Positions 6,043 to 13,358 of a stretch of 21,902 bases of DNA are shown in pieces. A model generated the notes under the pieces. That model ran no database searches and had not been told where the DNA came from. It was given only the letters and a program-made list of their open reading frames with translations. Each line of letters begins with the position of its first letter. Position 1 is the stretch's first letter. The stretch is taken from the NCBI GenBank assembly GCA_029940115.1, contig JAOZRQ010000043.1, forward strand, positions 1 through 21,902. The letters are read 5' to 3'. The DNA is from Desulfobacterales bacterium (lineage in GTDB: Bacteria > Desulfobacterota > Desulfobacteria > Desulfobacterales > 4be13). The position numbers and the translations under genes are program-made.

Positions 6043-6362
6043 TTATCCCAAAGCCATCCTTTTTTGAAATCCCCGTTCTGTCAGAGTCGCATCAACATTG
6101 ACACACCTCCACCTCCTTGAATCCCTGACCGCTTGGATCATTTTCACGGCAACGGGTATGAGACCAAGCTTGCTGAAGGCGTTTCCAAATTCCAACAAGA
6201 CCGCATTTGTGGTCATCAATCTTCTCATGGACTGTCTCAGCTCATTTCTTGCTCTCACAGCCTGAATGGGGAAGGCATCTCTCTCCTGTTCCCGATGGCA
6301 ATGAGAGCCGATGTGTCAGCAAACAGAGGCTTTATGACGATCTCAATGGGTGCTGACAGCAT
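6043..6362 (-). pseudogene. PIN-domain toxin gene with a 2-nt frameshift
   Basis: The ATG (6360-6362) has AAGGAGG upstream and begins MLSAPIEIVIKPLFADTSAL, where FADTSALIAIGNR is the first PIN motif. The frame then goes to RLstop at 6255-6257. The continuation, QAVRARNELRQSMRRLMTTN, then AVLLEFGNAFSKLG (second acidic motif), lies in another frame. The shift falls at a GA dinucleotide run (+ strand tctctctcc, about 6279-6287): two bases fewer would restore GNRRDAFPIQAVRARNEL. The 3' end (LTERGFQKRMALGstop at 6043) also lacks the last PIN motif, so the gene is both frameshifted and truncated. Confidence 0.8.
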
Positions 6363-6401
6363 GGTCAAGTCCTCCTTTCTCATCGCAAATCCATCACAAT
6401 T

Positions 6402-6779
6402 TTACAACTGATGCCGGGACAAATTCTGGGAACTGCATTTTTCCGCCACCCTTCCGAACAGTTTCCGCATTTTTTCCGAGTCGCATACGAATTTCCCCCA
6501 GTCATCCTTCTCATGCCTCACCAAAGATTCAACCCTCACAGGATAGAGCATGTCAATGTCGTAGGAGATGGCGACCACCCCGAATGCGTAATTGTCAAGC
6601 TTGGGGGCCACAATTTCAAGCATGTGGCAAAGATGTTCCGAATCTTCCCTGACCCTTCTGACACGCCCCAGCAAGAGTCCCGTCTTTTCTTGCAGAAGCG
6701 ATGCCTGCTCTTGGAGAATTGCAAAGGGAGTTCTCTCCTTTCCTGGTTCGGGGATTTCTCCCCACAAGTCCATTGTCAT
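6402..6779 (-). CDS. Conserved-looking 125-aa protein with a transplanted C-terminal tail
   Basis: MTMDLWGEIPEPGKERTPFA, then ILQEQASLLQEKTGLLLGRV..., IVAPKLDNYAFGVVAISYDI. The ATG lies 3 nt after the stop of the nuclease fragment upstream, preceded by GGGGG, so the two form an operon. The N-terminal two thirds look like a coherent alpha/beta domain without a family name known to me. The last 25 residues (SEKMRKLFGRVAEKCSSQNL...) match the tail of the unrelated gene at 1488-1733; the 67-bp DNA match starts at 6477. The native C-terminus has therefore probably been replaced. Confidence 0.6.
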   Translation of the reverse strand: MTMDLWGEIPEPGKERTPFAILQEQASLLQEKTGLLLGRVRRVREDSEHLCHMLEIVAPKLDNYAFGVVAISYDIDMLYPVRVESLVRHEKDDWGKFVCDSEKMRKLFGRVAEKCSSQNLSRHQL

Positions 6780-6782
6780 CTC

Positions 6783-7052
6783 TCATGTCCCCCTTTCAAT
6801 CCGAAGGCTGAAGAAAAGCGGCAGATGGTCCGAAAAAACCCTCTTGTCAGGCTTTCCCTTGGATAACAGCGACCTTCCGGAAACATTGTCAATGACCTTC
6901 AGACGATCATCTGGAAAATGATCCAAAAGTTCCGGGCGCAAAAGAACCTGATCAAAGGTGTTCCAAAAAAAGCAAACGGGAACCGAGTGACGATAGTAAT
7001 AGGTGCTAGGCGGACCTCTGCCTTGATTGAGAGGAAATTTTTTGTGCTGAAC
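6783..7052 (-). pseudogene. 3' fragment of an endonuclease/exonuclease/phosphatase-family gene
   Basis: An open frame without start reads TYYYRHSVPVCFFWNTFDQV, LLRPELLDHFPDDRLKVIDN, KRVFSDHLPLFFSLRIERGT before TGA at 6783-6785. WNTFDQVLLRP and the final SDHLPLxFxL are typical of the end of EEP-fold nucleases, where the His of SDH is catalytic. The N-terminal two thirds are missing: the frame meets a stop at 7053-7055, next to a repeat (7049 onward). Its stop is 3 nt before the ATG of the following gene, so the pair was probably an operon before truncation. Confidence 0.65.
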
Positions 7053-7135
7053 TCACCAGATTTGCCAATCTGGCCAGCTCCCCAACAAAAGTCACATACA
7101 ATTACATGAAGATTATCTGTTTGTCAATCTGTTTT
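7049..7135. repeat. Dispersed repeat, copy 1 (partner at 7804-7884)
   Basis: Sequence from ccagatttgccaatctggcc through tcacatacaattacatgaag to ttgtcaatctgttttt aligns with 7804-7884 (ccagatttgtcaatctggcg ... gacatacagttacaggaaaa ... ttgtcaaaccgttttt). Each begins with a small hairpin (CCAGATT/AATCTGG). A second shared piece, agaaaatgtttgt, sits near 7163 and 7736. It is diverged, so probably old. Confidence 0.6.
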
Positions 7136-7193
7136 TGCATCCTTAATCATACAGAGCCTTTAAGAAAATGTTTGTACCAACCTTGCTCGGCTT

Positions 7194-7229
7194 GGATTGC
7201 CAAATCCAGGCCGCTGGATTTGGCAATCC
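7194..7229. repeat. Hairpin repeat with GGATTGCCAAATCCA arms
   Basis: Perfect 15-bp arms, ggattgccaaatcca (7194-7208) and tggatttggcaatcc (7215-7229), are separated by 6 bp. A related hairpin lies inside the element at 19685-19810 (ggattgccaaatcc). Confidence 0.75.
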
Positions 7230-7292
7230 GGCGGGAGCAGGGTGGCCGAAACGATGATCAAGGCCTTTTTTTGCATCCTTATTATTATCCTT

Positions 7293-7416
7293 CTGTGTAC
7301 AGGACAAAAAAAGTGAATGGGGAAGGAAACCCGGCTTTTTCTGGCGGTTGGGAAGTCTGCCCGGTTGGAAAGAAGCCGGGTTTCTTGGCACTCACATTTT
7401 TTTGTCCTGTACACAG
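7293..7416. mobile_element. Family D inverted-repeat element (124 bp) with nested palindrome
   Basis: The ends ctgtgtacaggacaaaaaaa (from 7293) and its complement (to 7416) form about 20-bp terminal inverted repeats. A perfect 9-bp direct repeat, attatcctt, flanks the element (7284-7292 and 7417-7425). Inside is a second palindrome with arms gaaacccggctt/aagccgggtttc, related to the palindrome that sits in the hydrolase gene at 15081-15138. There is no coding capacity. Confidence 0.85.
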
Positions 7417-7524
7417 ATTATCCTTCAAGTACCTGGCCAAAAGTTTTCCTGTATTTTATGGGCGCTGTTCCCTGACAATTCTGAATCTGATTCTGGAAAA
7501 TATATGGCCGGGTACTTATTATAT

Positions 7525-7714
7525 CTCAAGTTTCGCACCCAAATTTTTGAGTGAATACAGATGGTCAAGTCAATTCTTGGTCCGTCTGACTCAATCTTTG
7601 GTCATGATGGGGTGCAAGTGCCTGATCTCACATTGCCCAAAAAGTGGGTTTTCGAGGTCGACCATCTCCTGAAACCCTTGAAAAATGGGCTCACATAGGG
7701 GTGCGAAACTTGAG
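7525..7714. repeat. Inverted-repeat pair enclosing a 45-codon open frame
   Basis: CTCAAGTTTCGCACCC at 7525-7540 is repeated exactly in inverse at 7699-7714, each followed outward by an AT-rich tail (ttatatt type). Between them a frame from ATG 7561 to TAG 7698 encodes 45 residues (MVKSILGPSDSIFGHDGVQV ... FEVDHLLKPLKNGLT). No Shine-Dalgarno is seen and no family is recognised. It could be an element with a decayed cargo frame; no clear target duplication is visible. Confidence 0.5.
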
Positions 7715-7992
7715 TTATATTATATGGAGCTTTCAAGAAAATGTTTGTCGCTCCATGAAAAAATTTTCATCCCGCAACATGAAAGACTGGATTCTGGATG
7801 TTGCCCCAGATTTGTCAATCTGGCGAGATCGGCAACAAGTGACATACAGTTACAGGAAAATTGTCTGATTGTCAAACCGTTTTTTTTTCAGAGAAGAAAC
7901 TGGAGATGTAAAAAATAGGTTGACACTTTGAAAAGTTTCCATTAAAGTCTGTTTTTCAAAGTTGGATATGGAATGGAATCTGACTGATGACA

Positions 7993-8270
7993 GAGAAACG
8001 CGGTTTCAAGGGACTGGGCGATCAGGTTTCCATGGCGCGGTACCGCGTCAGAAACTAGGATTCTCTGCTCTTTCAGTCTCAGCAGATCTAAAAGTTTGAT
8101 GACAGAGAAACCCGGTTTCAGCCTTCAGGGGATCGGGCGATCAGGTTTCCATGGCGCGGCGCCCTTCCAGAAACCGGGTTTCTTCGCTCTTTCAGATCTA
8201 CTGAGTCTTCAGGGAACTGGGCGATCACGCTTCCATGGCGCGACACCGTGCCAAAAATCGGGTTTGAAAG
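7993..8270. repeat. Family B palindromes in tandem (AAACCCGGTTTC type), three copies
   Basis: Units start at about 7993, 8105 and 8205 (the last is partial). The general form is gAAACCCGGTTTC, then ggggactgggcgatcaggtt, then tccatggcgcgg, then AGAAACCGGGTTTCt. Outer arms pair with each other. The same family occurs at 11120-11245 and twice in reverse at 13309-13456. The stretch 7053-8304 holds these and the neighbouring repeats and no gene that I can support. Confidence 0.85.
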
Positions 8271-8307
8271 CGCAGAGTAAAAGTTGCACTCCTCATTCTC
8301 ATTGATT

Positions 8308-8496
8308 CTGGTTCTAACGGTTTTTGTGGTTTCCGACATGATCCGCAGATGAACGCGGACGAACGCAGACAGACGCCCACGGCCTGTGCGGCCGGCCAGG
8401 GTGCGGGAGCATCGGCGTCCATCCGCGTTCATCCGCGGTCTGCAGGGATCACAGCTGTCTGAAATCTCATGCAACCACAAAATCCGTTAGAATCAG
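8308..8496. mobile_element. Family A MITE, copy 2 (189 bp)
   Basis: The ends are ctggttctaacggtttttgt (8308 on) and the complement of gattctaacggattttgtgg (8475-8496), matching copy 1. Flanks cattgatt (8300-8307) and cattgaaa (8497-8504) agree at 6 of 8 positions and are read as an aged target duplication. The core carries a different palindrome (tccgcagatgaacgcggac against gtccatccgcgttcatccgc). The right end holds TAGAAT (8488-8493), a -10-like hexamer pointing at the gene that starts 17 bp beyond the element. Confidence 0.85.
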
Positions 8497-8513
8497 CATT
8501 GAAAGGGTGGCTG

Positions 8514-9446
8514 ATGAGAGATTTGGGAAAAAACCGGAAGAGAATCCTCCTTTGTGTCCTGATGGTCGCCGCGATCGGGTTGATCTGTCCGCGGTATGCG
8601 TCATCAGCAAAATCAAAGGAACCACAATTTGATCTTGAAAAGGACAGACGTTTCATCATCTGCACGGGAACGGGTTACGCTTACATCAGCAAAAAGACCT
8701 CCCGGGAAGCAGGCCGGCAGAAGGCGCTGGCCGTTGCGAAACGCCTTCTTTTGAGAAAGAGCCATCAGATCCTTCAGGAGAGGCTTGCCCATATGAGAGA
8801 TGCCGCCCGCTTTGAGTTTGAGGCGATCCGGCCGGGCGAATATGTCAGGATTATCAGGCAAAAGGAGGTGTCCCCGCCCTTTCAGGGGAGGGATTCGGCC
8901 TGTGGCATGCAGGTCACCGCTGAGATTCGATACTGGCTGATCTTTTCCGGAGACCCGCGCAAACTGTTGTCCGATTCCCGCCTCCCCCTCACCGTGCGGG
9001 TCTGGAGCGACAAACCGGCATACAGGGAAGGGGAGAAGGCCATCTATTATATAAAAGGTAACCGACGATTTTTCACCCGCATCATTGACAAGGCGCCGGA
9101 CGGCGAGATGCTCCAGCTCGTGCCCAACACCCATCGCAAATTTCACTCTTTTGAAGGGGGAAAGACCTACCCGATGCCAGACCCCAGCCGAGGGGAGAAC
9201 TTCAATCTGGAGGTGGGCCCGCCTTTTGGAAGGGAAACCGTGCTTCTGTTTGCCAGCAATGCGCCGATGGGTCAGGCGCGTTTTGCCAAATACATCGGGG
9301 GATTCGGTCTTGTCAAGGGATCCGAAGGGGATGTCGTCCGAGAGGCCAGAGCAGAGGTTGTCCCGAAACTCAAAGATGAGGCCGGCGCGTTTTCTTATGT
9401 GGAATTTTTTGAAACCCGGTGGTTGATCCAGATATCGAAAAGGTGA
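8514..9446 (+). CDS. Exported LPP20-like / DUF4384-like protein
   Basis: The protein has 310 residues. The start at 8514 is chosen over the upstream in-frame ATG at 8469, because that one lies inside the family A element; AAAGGGTGG precedes 8514. A signal peptide follows (KRILLCVLMVAAIGLICPRY). Residues about 45-145 (GTGYAYISKKTSREAGRQKA, RYWLIFSGD) look like an LPP20/flagellar-assembly-type domain. Residues about 165-250 (LTVRVWSDKPAYREGEKAIY, LQLVPN, NFNLEVGPPFGRETVLLFAS) match the pattern of DUF4384, a beta domain often found with caspase-like and kinase proteins in surface clusters. It is probably periplasmic. The WD40-caspase at 17091 fits that association but lies 7.6 kb away. Confidence 0.75.
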   Translation: MRDLGKNRKRILLCVLMVAAIGLICPRYASSAKSKEPQFDLEKDRRFIICTGTGYAYISKKTSREAGRQKALAVAKRLLLRKSHQILQERLAHMRDAARFEFEAIRPGEYVRIIRQKEVSPPFQGRDSACGMQVTAEIRYWLIFSGDPRKLLSDSRLPLTVRVWSDKPAYREGEKAIYYIKGNRRFFTRIIDKAPDGEMLQLVPNTHRKFHSFEGGKTYPMPDPSRGENFNLEVGPPFGRETVLLFASNAPMGQARFAKYIGGFGLVKGSEGDVVREARAEVVPKLKDEAGAFSYVEFFETRWLIQISKR

Positions 9447-9723
9447 TTGTCGGTTGCCAGTTGCAAGCGTCGTTGTGACATGGATTGAGAAGCATCCTGA
9501 CAGAGTTTGTGTGCCGTTCAAGAATGGTATCCTCAAGGCCAAAATCTGTCATTCCAAGCAAAATGACAGGAACCGGCACTCGTCCAGATTCAACAGCCAC
9601 ACAAGCAGGTCCTGTCATTTTGGCGGGCCGAATTGCCCTCTCAAAATACTCTTTCCACCCTATTCGCTTATTGGCTTCTTTTGTGGTAATGAAGGGCAAG
9701 GTCAAGGTCACTGAAGATTTCAT
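9370..9723 (-). other. Possible minus-strand gene remnant
   Basis: An ATG at 9721-9723 opens a frame beginning MKSSVTLTLPFITTKEANKR, then IGWKEYFERAIRPAKMTGPA, VPVPVILLGMTDFGLEDTIL. It reads like protein for about 75 residues, then runs into the 3' end of the plus-strand gene. There is no Shine-Dalgarno and no recognised family. It may be a remnant antitoxin-like gene in the 292-bp gap. Nothing else is seen in that gap apart from the Shine-Dalgarno of the next gene. Confidence 0.25.
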
Positions 9724-9738
9724 TTTGGAGAAGAAGAT

Positions 9739-10950
9739 ATGAAGATGAAAAAAATCTGGTATCAAGCGGTTTTGATTGTGGTGCTGATGGTTGCCTTGGC
9801 TGTTCCTTCTGATGGAACGCATGCCGAAAGGGAGGGCAAAATCAGATTGACGCCAATGACCGTCTCAGACGGTTCGACTGGAATCGCCAATGACGGTCCA
9901 CCCAAGGAGATGGAGATGCCGACCGGCATCCGGGAGGCCACCTATCATATCGAGAAGACATCATCGTCTGTCGTGGCAGCACCTCAGACGCTGAAGACGG
10001 CTGTGAAACAGACCACCGCCCTGATCAGCAAGCGGATTTCCAATGTCATTGCGCCAGTTCCTGCCGGGGGCAAAAAATTTCAGAAGCCCATCTTCGGGTT
10101 CAACATGGATGATTACGGCATGGGACTCTCTGCGGGTGACAGGGAACAGAAGTTCGGGATATGGGGCAACTTCGCGATCACCGGTTCGGATGATGAACAT
10201 GCGATCACCGAATCCGATTTTGACCTGAACAACTATATCATTGGAATCGATTGCAGATTCACGCCGAAGACCGTCGCGGGACTCTCCCTGACGTATGAAA
10301 CCTTGGATGGGACCACCAAATACAATGCGGGTGAAATGGATTCGGACGGCTTCACCCTCTCCCCGTATTTTGCGGTCCTGATAGCCGATCATTTCAGCAT
10401 TGACCTGAGCGCGGGATACAGCTGGATCAATGTGGACCAGAACCGGAACCAAGAGCGCCGCATCGAACCGGGCAGAGACGTGATAAAGAGCTCCCTCGAT
10501 TCTGAACGCATGTTTGTCTCGGCCAACGCAAACGGATATTACGCCGTTGACCGGCTGAACCTGAGCGGCAATGTCGGGTATCTGTATGCCCAAGAGGAGC
10601 AGGACCCTTTTACGGAAACCGATGACATCAACTATTCCAGGGACGTGTCGTCCAATAAGATACAATTTGGCCAGCTCAATGTCGGCGGAGAGATCGGCTA
10701 TGCGTTTGACTCATGGGAACCGTATTTTAATGCGGCATTCGAATATGACACGAGCTACGACAAGGACATATCAACTTATGGACAGGACATATCGGATGTG
10801 GATTATGATCGCAGTGGGTTCACGGTGGGGGGCGGATTCAGGTTCCTGATCTTCAATGCGCTCCAAGGGGATGTTCAGGCGACCAAGGTCCTTGCGCGTG
10901 AGAATTATGACGAGCATTCTGTGATGGGCAACCTGCGATTTGAGTTTTAG
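9739..10950 (+). CDS. Outer-membrane beta-barrel (autotransporter-like) protein, paralog 1
   Basis: The protein has 403 residues, with GGAG 8 nt before the ATG. A signal peptide (MKMKKIWYQAVLIVVLMVAL...HA) is followed by a low-complexity linker and a conserved segment (SSVVAAPQTLKTAVKQTTAL, ISKRISNVIAP). The C-terminal about 270 residues are alternating amphipathic strands (YGMGLSAGDREQKFGIWGNF, NNYIIGIDCRFTPKTVAGLS, FSIDLSAGYSWINVDQ, LNVGGEIGYAFDSWEPYFNA), ending NLRFEF with the terminal Phe used by outer-membrane barrel assembly. This matches the autotransporter beta-domain fold without a passenger. The gene at 13673-14848 aligns along the whole length. Confidence 0.88.
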   Translation: MKMKKIWYQAVLIVVLMVALAVPSDGTHAEREGKIRLTPMTVSDGSTGIANDGPPKEMEMPTGIREATYHIEKTSSSVVAAPQTLKTAVKQTTALISKRISNVIAPVPAGGKKFQKPIFGFNMDDYGMGLSAGDREQKFGIWGNFAITGSDDEHAITESDFDLNNYIIGIDCRFTPKTVAGLSLTYETLDGTTKYNAGEMDSDGFTLSPYFAVLIADHFSIDLSAGYSWINVDQNRNQERRIEPGRDVIKSSLDSERMFVSANANGYYAVDRLNLSGNVGYLYAQEEQDPFTETDDINYSRDVSSNKIQFGQLNVGGEIGYAFDSWEPYFNAAFEYDTSYDKDISTYGQDISDVDYDRSGFTVGGGFRFLIFNALQGDVQATKVLARENYDEHSVMGNLRFEF

Positions 10951-10978
10951 GGGTGCAAATCCAAGCCATTATGACAAA

Positions 10979-11114
10979 CTCGACAGTCCCAAGTTCTCTG
11001 GAAGTTCTGAAAGATATTCCGGCAACTGCCTGAAATCATTGATACCGAGCATTTCACGCCTGTTTTTTCGATGTCAATGATTTCAGCATGTTACGAGAAC
11101 TTAGGACTGACGAG
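10979..11114. mobile_element. Family G inverted-repeat element (136 bp)
   Basis: Arms ctcgacagtcccaagttctc (10979-10998) and gagaacttaggactgacgag (11095-11114) pair at 18 of 20 positions. A 7-bp direct repeat, tgacaaa, flanks them (10972-10978 and 11115-11121). Inside is a second perfect inverted repeat, CTGAAATCATTGA (11030-11042) and TCAATGATTTCAG (11074-11086). It lies between two plus-strand genes in a 332-bp gap otherwise filled by a family B palindrome. Confidence 0.75.
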
Positions 11115-11119
11115 TGACA

Positions 11120-11245
11120 AAGAAACCCGGTTCAGATTTCAGGGGACGAGACGATCAGGTTTCCATGCCCCGACATCTTCCCCGATAAAAACGTCGGGGA
11201 CAAGCTTATCGGGGAACGCGGCACCGTGTCAGAAACCGGGTTTCT
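11120..11245. repeat. Family B palindrome with an internal pseudoknot-like insert
   Basis: Outer arms aagaaacccgg and ccgggtttct belong to family B. In place of the usual core there is CCCCGAC (11168-11174), CCCCGATAA (11180-11188), GTCGGGG (11193-11199), TTATCGGGG (11206-11214). The arms interleave in A-B-A'-B' order. As RNA this could fold as an H-type pseudoknot with 7- and 9-bp stems. It ends 37 bp before the start of the next gene. Confidence 0.75.
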
Positions 11246-11282
11246 GGTCCTTAAAGGAACTTTTGGAAAGGAGGATGGAAAA

Positions 11283-13358
11283 ATGAAGGGATTTTGTCTT
11301 TTCTGGAAAATTGAGACGGCTTTGATGTTTCTGCTGATCATGGCTTTTGCCTTTATTGGCTTCAGCCCTGATGAAGCTTACGGACTTGATGCGAATGGAG
11401 TTCTGACAACAGCGAAAACGACAGTCCCACGCGCAGATACAGAAGAATTCCTTAAAATAGAGGGAATGCCTCTTGAGATACATGCTTATGGTGATTCTAC
11501 CATGGGCGTGTTCAGATGGGAAGGCGGCACACTGGTCAGGCAATATTATGGGGATTACAGTAAGAGTTCTGTTATTTTCCTCAACGGCAATGATACTGAA
11601 TACCGCTGGGGAGGGGGAAAAGGGACGTTTACTCTCTGGGCCGATGCCGATGACCATTTCACGCCGATAAGCCACTCCAAACCCGATGAATGGACCATCC
11701 AAACGGTTTGTGAAGCGGGAAATACGGGTGTGCAGGTTACTCAGACCATTTCTTACAGGAACGGAGATTCCTACTACCGGATCATCTGGGAGGTGGCCAA
11801 CAACGGTTCCGAAACTCATGCGGATGTACGCTTCCTGCACGGGGGGGACACCTATTTTGCCGACTATGATGCCTCTGAGGGGCATTGGGATGACAACTTG
11901 GGAATGGTTTACCTCACCAATGAAGAATACGATGTTTCCGGAATTATGGGTCTTTACGGAGGCATCGGTTACAAGGTTGCCCACCATTATGAAGACCACT
12001 ATTCTTCTGTTGCAAGTGCAGCTCTGTCAGGTCAATTGCCGGATACCGTCCGATCCGACTATCACGATGCCGGTTACGCCCTCCAATGGAACAGGGGCGC
12101 GCTGGCTCCGGGGGAAGCATGGACGATCATCGCCTTTGAAAAGTGGACCGAAGCCGGTTATCTTCAGGTCATCGCCCCCGCGGATCAGATCATGGACCAA
12201 GGACAGACAGCCACCTGCCAGTTCATCGTGCAGAACTATCAAGACACAGAGGACACCTTTGACCTCGGGTTGGTTTCCTCAAGTGGGTGGCCTGTGAGTC
12301 TGCCTGATGGAAGTTCTGTGACGGTCCCGGCTCAGGATTCTGTGACAGTCAACGCTCAAGTGACACCGCCGGCAGACGCTCCAGATGACGCATCCGACAC
12401 ATTGACCCTGACCGCCACTTCGCAAACCGATCTGGACATCACGAATTCGGATGCCACCCATGTCGCCTTTCAACTGGTTGTTCCTGAGGGGAAAGACATA
12501 CGGATTGAGGCTGACACCATGAAAATGGTCTCATTTGTCCATCGGTTCACCATGGGGGCGCTGAATGATGATGTGCATATGTGGGAATATGATCCCGCAG
12601 ACGCTGTTTACAGGGAATATGAGAACGGGCAGGAAGTCAAGCCGGGCAAGGCTTACTGGTTCTTTGCATGGAACAGCGTTGACATAAGGCCTCAAGGGAC
12701 TCCGGTAAGCAAGACTCAGAACATCGAGGTGAAGCTGGAAAAGGGCTGGAACATGATCGCGTGTCCCAATGATGCCAACTATCGCTGGGATAATGTGCGG
12801 GTATTGCAACATGATGATGATGGCACGGTCATCAATGGCCCCGTGCCCGTATCTTCCCCAGAAAATCACTGGGTTGAAAAGAGCTTGTGGAGACAGGGAG
12901 ACGGAGGTGGTTATGCTTTTTATGCCCCGGAATCATATGTCATTCCAAGCGAGCTGGAAGACGAGTTGGAGAAATATCGTGATGATTCAGACCCTTTATT
13001 GAAACCCAATGAGGGATATTGGGTGAAAGTGAATCAGGAGAATCTTTCTCTCGTATTCCCTGCGGAAGATCGGCTGTCAGATTCAGGAACAATGATGGCA
13101 AGCATGACATACGAGAGGACCGGGCGCTCTGCTGCTGATTCCGGCGGTCCGCCGTCACCGCCACAGGTCAGCGGCCCGGAAGACGGCACCTCTAATGGTG
13201 GCACGGTCTGCTTCATCAGTACGGCAGAGGGGGATTCACCGACACGGTTCAACAGCCTTGCTGTATTCATCTTTCTGTCTTTGGTGATCACAGCAACGGT
13301 CATTTATAAGAAACCTGGTTTCTGGCACGGTGCCGCGCCATGGAAACCCGATCCCTGA
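11283..13358 (+). CDS. Large secreted surface protein with C-terminal membrane anchor
   Basis: The protein has 691 residues; AAGGAGG lies 8 nt before the ATG at 11283. A signal peptide (LMFLLIMAFAFIGFSPDEAY) precedes a beta-rich domain (residues about 40-300). Next comes an Ig-like segment similar to NPCBM-associated/NEW3 domains (PADQIMDQGQTATCQFIVQN ... VTVNAQVTPPADAPDDASDT) and then two stretches of the type VSFVHRFTMG...KAYWFFAW and KGWNMIACPND...NEGYWVKV. The end is GGTVCFISTAEG, a hydrophobic helix (SLAVFIFLSLVITATVIY) and basic residues, which resembles a CTERM-type sorting signal with a Cys before the helix. The last 16 residues (KKPGFWHGAAPWKPDP) and the stop are encoded by a family B palindrome. 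Confidence 0.75.
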   Translation: MKGFCLFWKIETALMFLLIMAFAFIGFSPDEAYGLDANGVLTTAKTTVPRADTEEFLKIEGMPLEIHAYGDSTMGVFRWEGGTLVRQYYGDYSKSSVIFLNGNDTEYRWGGGKGTFTLWADADDHFTPISHSKPDEWTIQTVCEAGNTGVQVTQTISYRNGDSYYRIIWEVANNGSETHADVRFLHGGDTYFADYDASEGHWDDNLGMVYLTNEEYDVSGIMGLYGGIGYKVAHHYEDHYSSVASAALSGQLPDTVRSDYHDAGYALQWNRGALAPGEAWTIIAFEKWTEAGYLQVIAPADQIMDQGQTATCQFIVQNYQDTEDTFDLGLVSSSGWPVSLPDGSSVTVPAQDSVTVNAQVTPPADAPDDASDTLTLTATSQTDLDITNSDATHVAFQLVVPEGKDIRIEADTMKMVSFVHRFTMGALNDDVHMWEYDPADAVYREYENGQEVKPGKAYWFFAWNSVDIRPQGTPVSKTQNIEVKLEKGWNMIACPNDANYRWDNVRVLQHDDDGTVINGPVPVSSPENHWVEKSLWRQGDGGGYAFYAPESYVIPSELEDELEKYRDDSDPLLKPNEGYWVKVNQENLSLVFPAEDRLSDSGTMMASMTYERTGRSAADSGGPPSPPQVSGPEDGTSNGGTVCFISTAEGDSPTRFNSLAVFIFLSLVITATVIYKKPGFWHGAAPWKPDP

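Noticed and set aside
6918..7109. 63-aa plus-strand frame
   Set aside because: Opposite to the nuclease fragment and a dispersed repeat; no protein-like signal.
7920..7948. Promoter-like TTGACA, 17-bp spacer, TAAAGT
   Set aside because: No gene follows before the family B repeats, and the -35 overlaps a small hairpin (actttgaaaag/ttttcaaagt). Kept as unproven.
7993..8270. Possible CRISPR array
   Set aside because: Only about three units at 100-112 bp spacing, palindromic throughout, with no unique spacers of regular length and no cas genes.
8613..9542. 309-aa minus-strand open frame
   Set aside because: It is antisense to the DUF4384-like gene, has no start signals, and the plus-strand frame has a signal peptide and domain patterns.
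11229..11999. 256-aa minus-strand open frame
   Set aside because: Antisense to the N-terminal part of the surface protein; no Shine-Dalgarno or motif.
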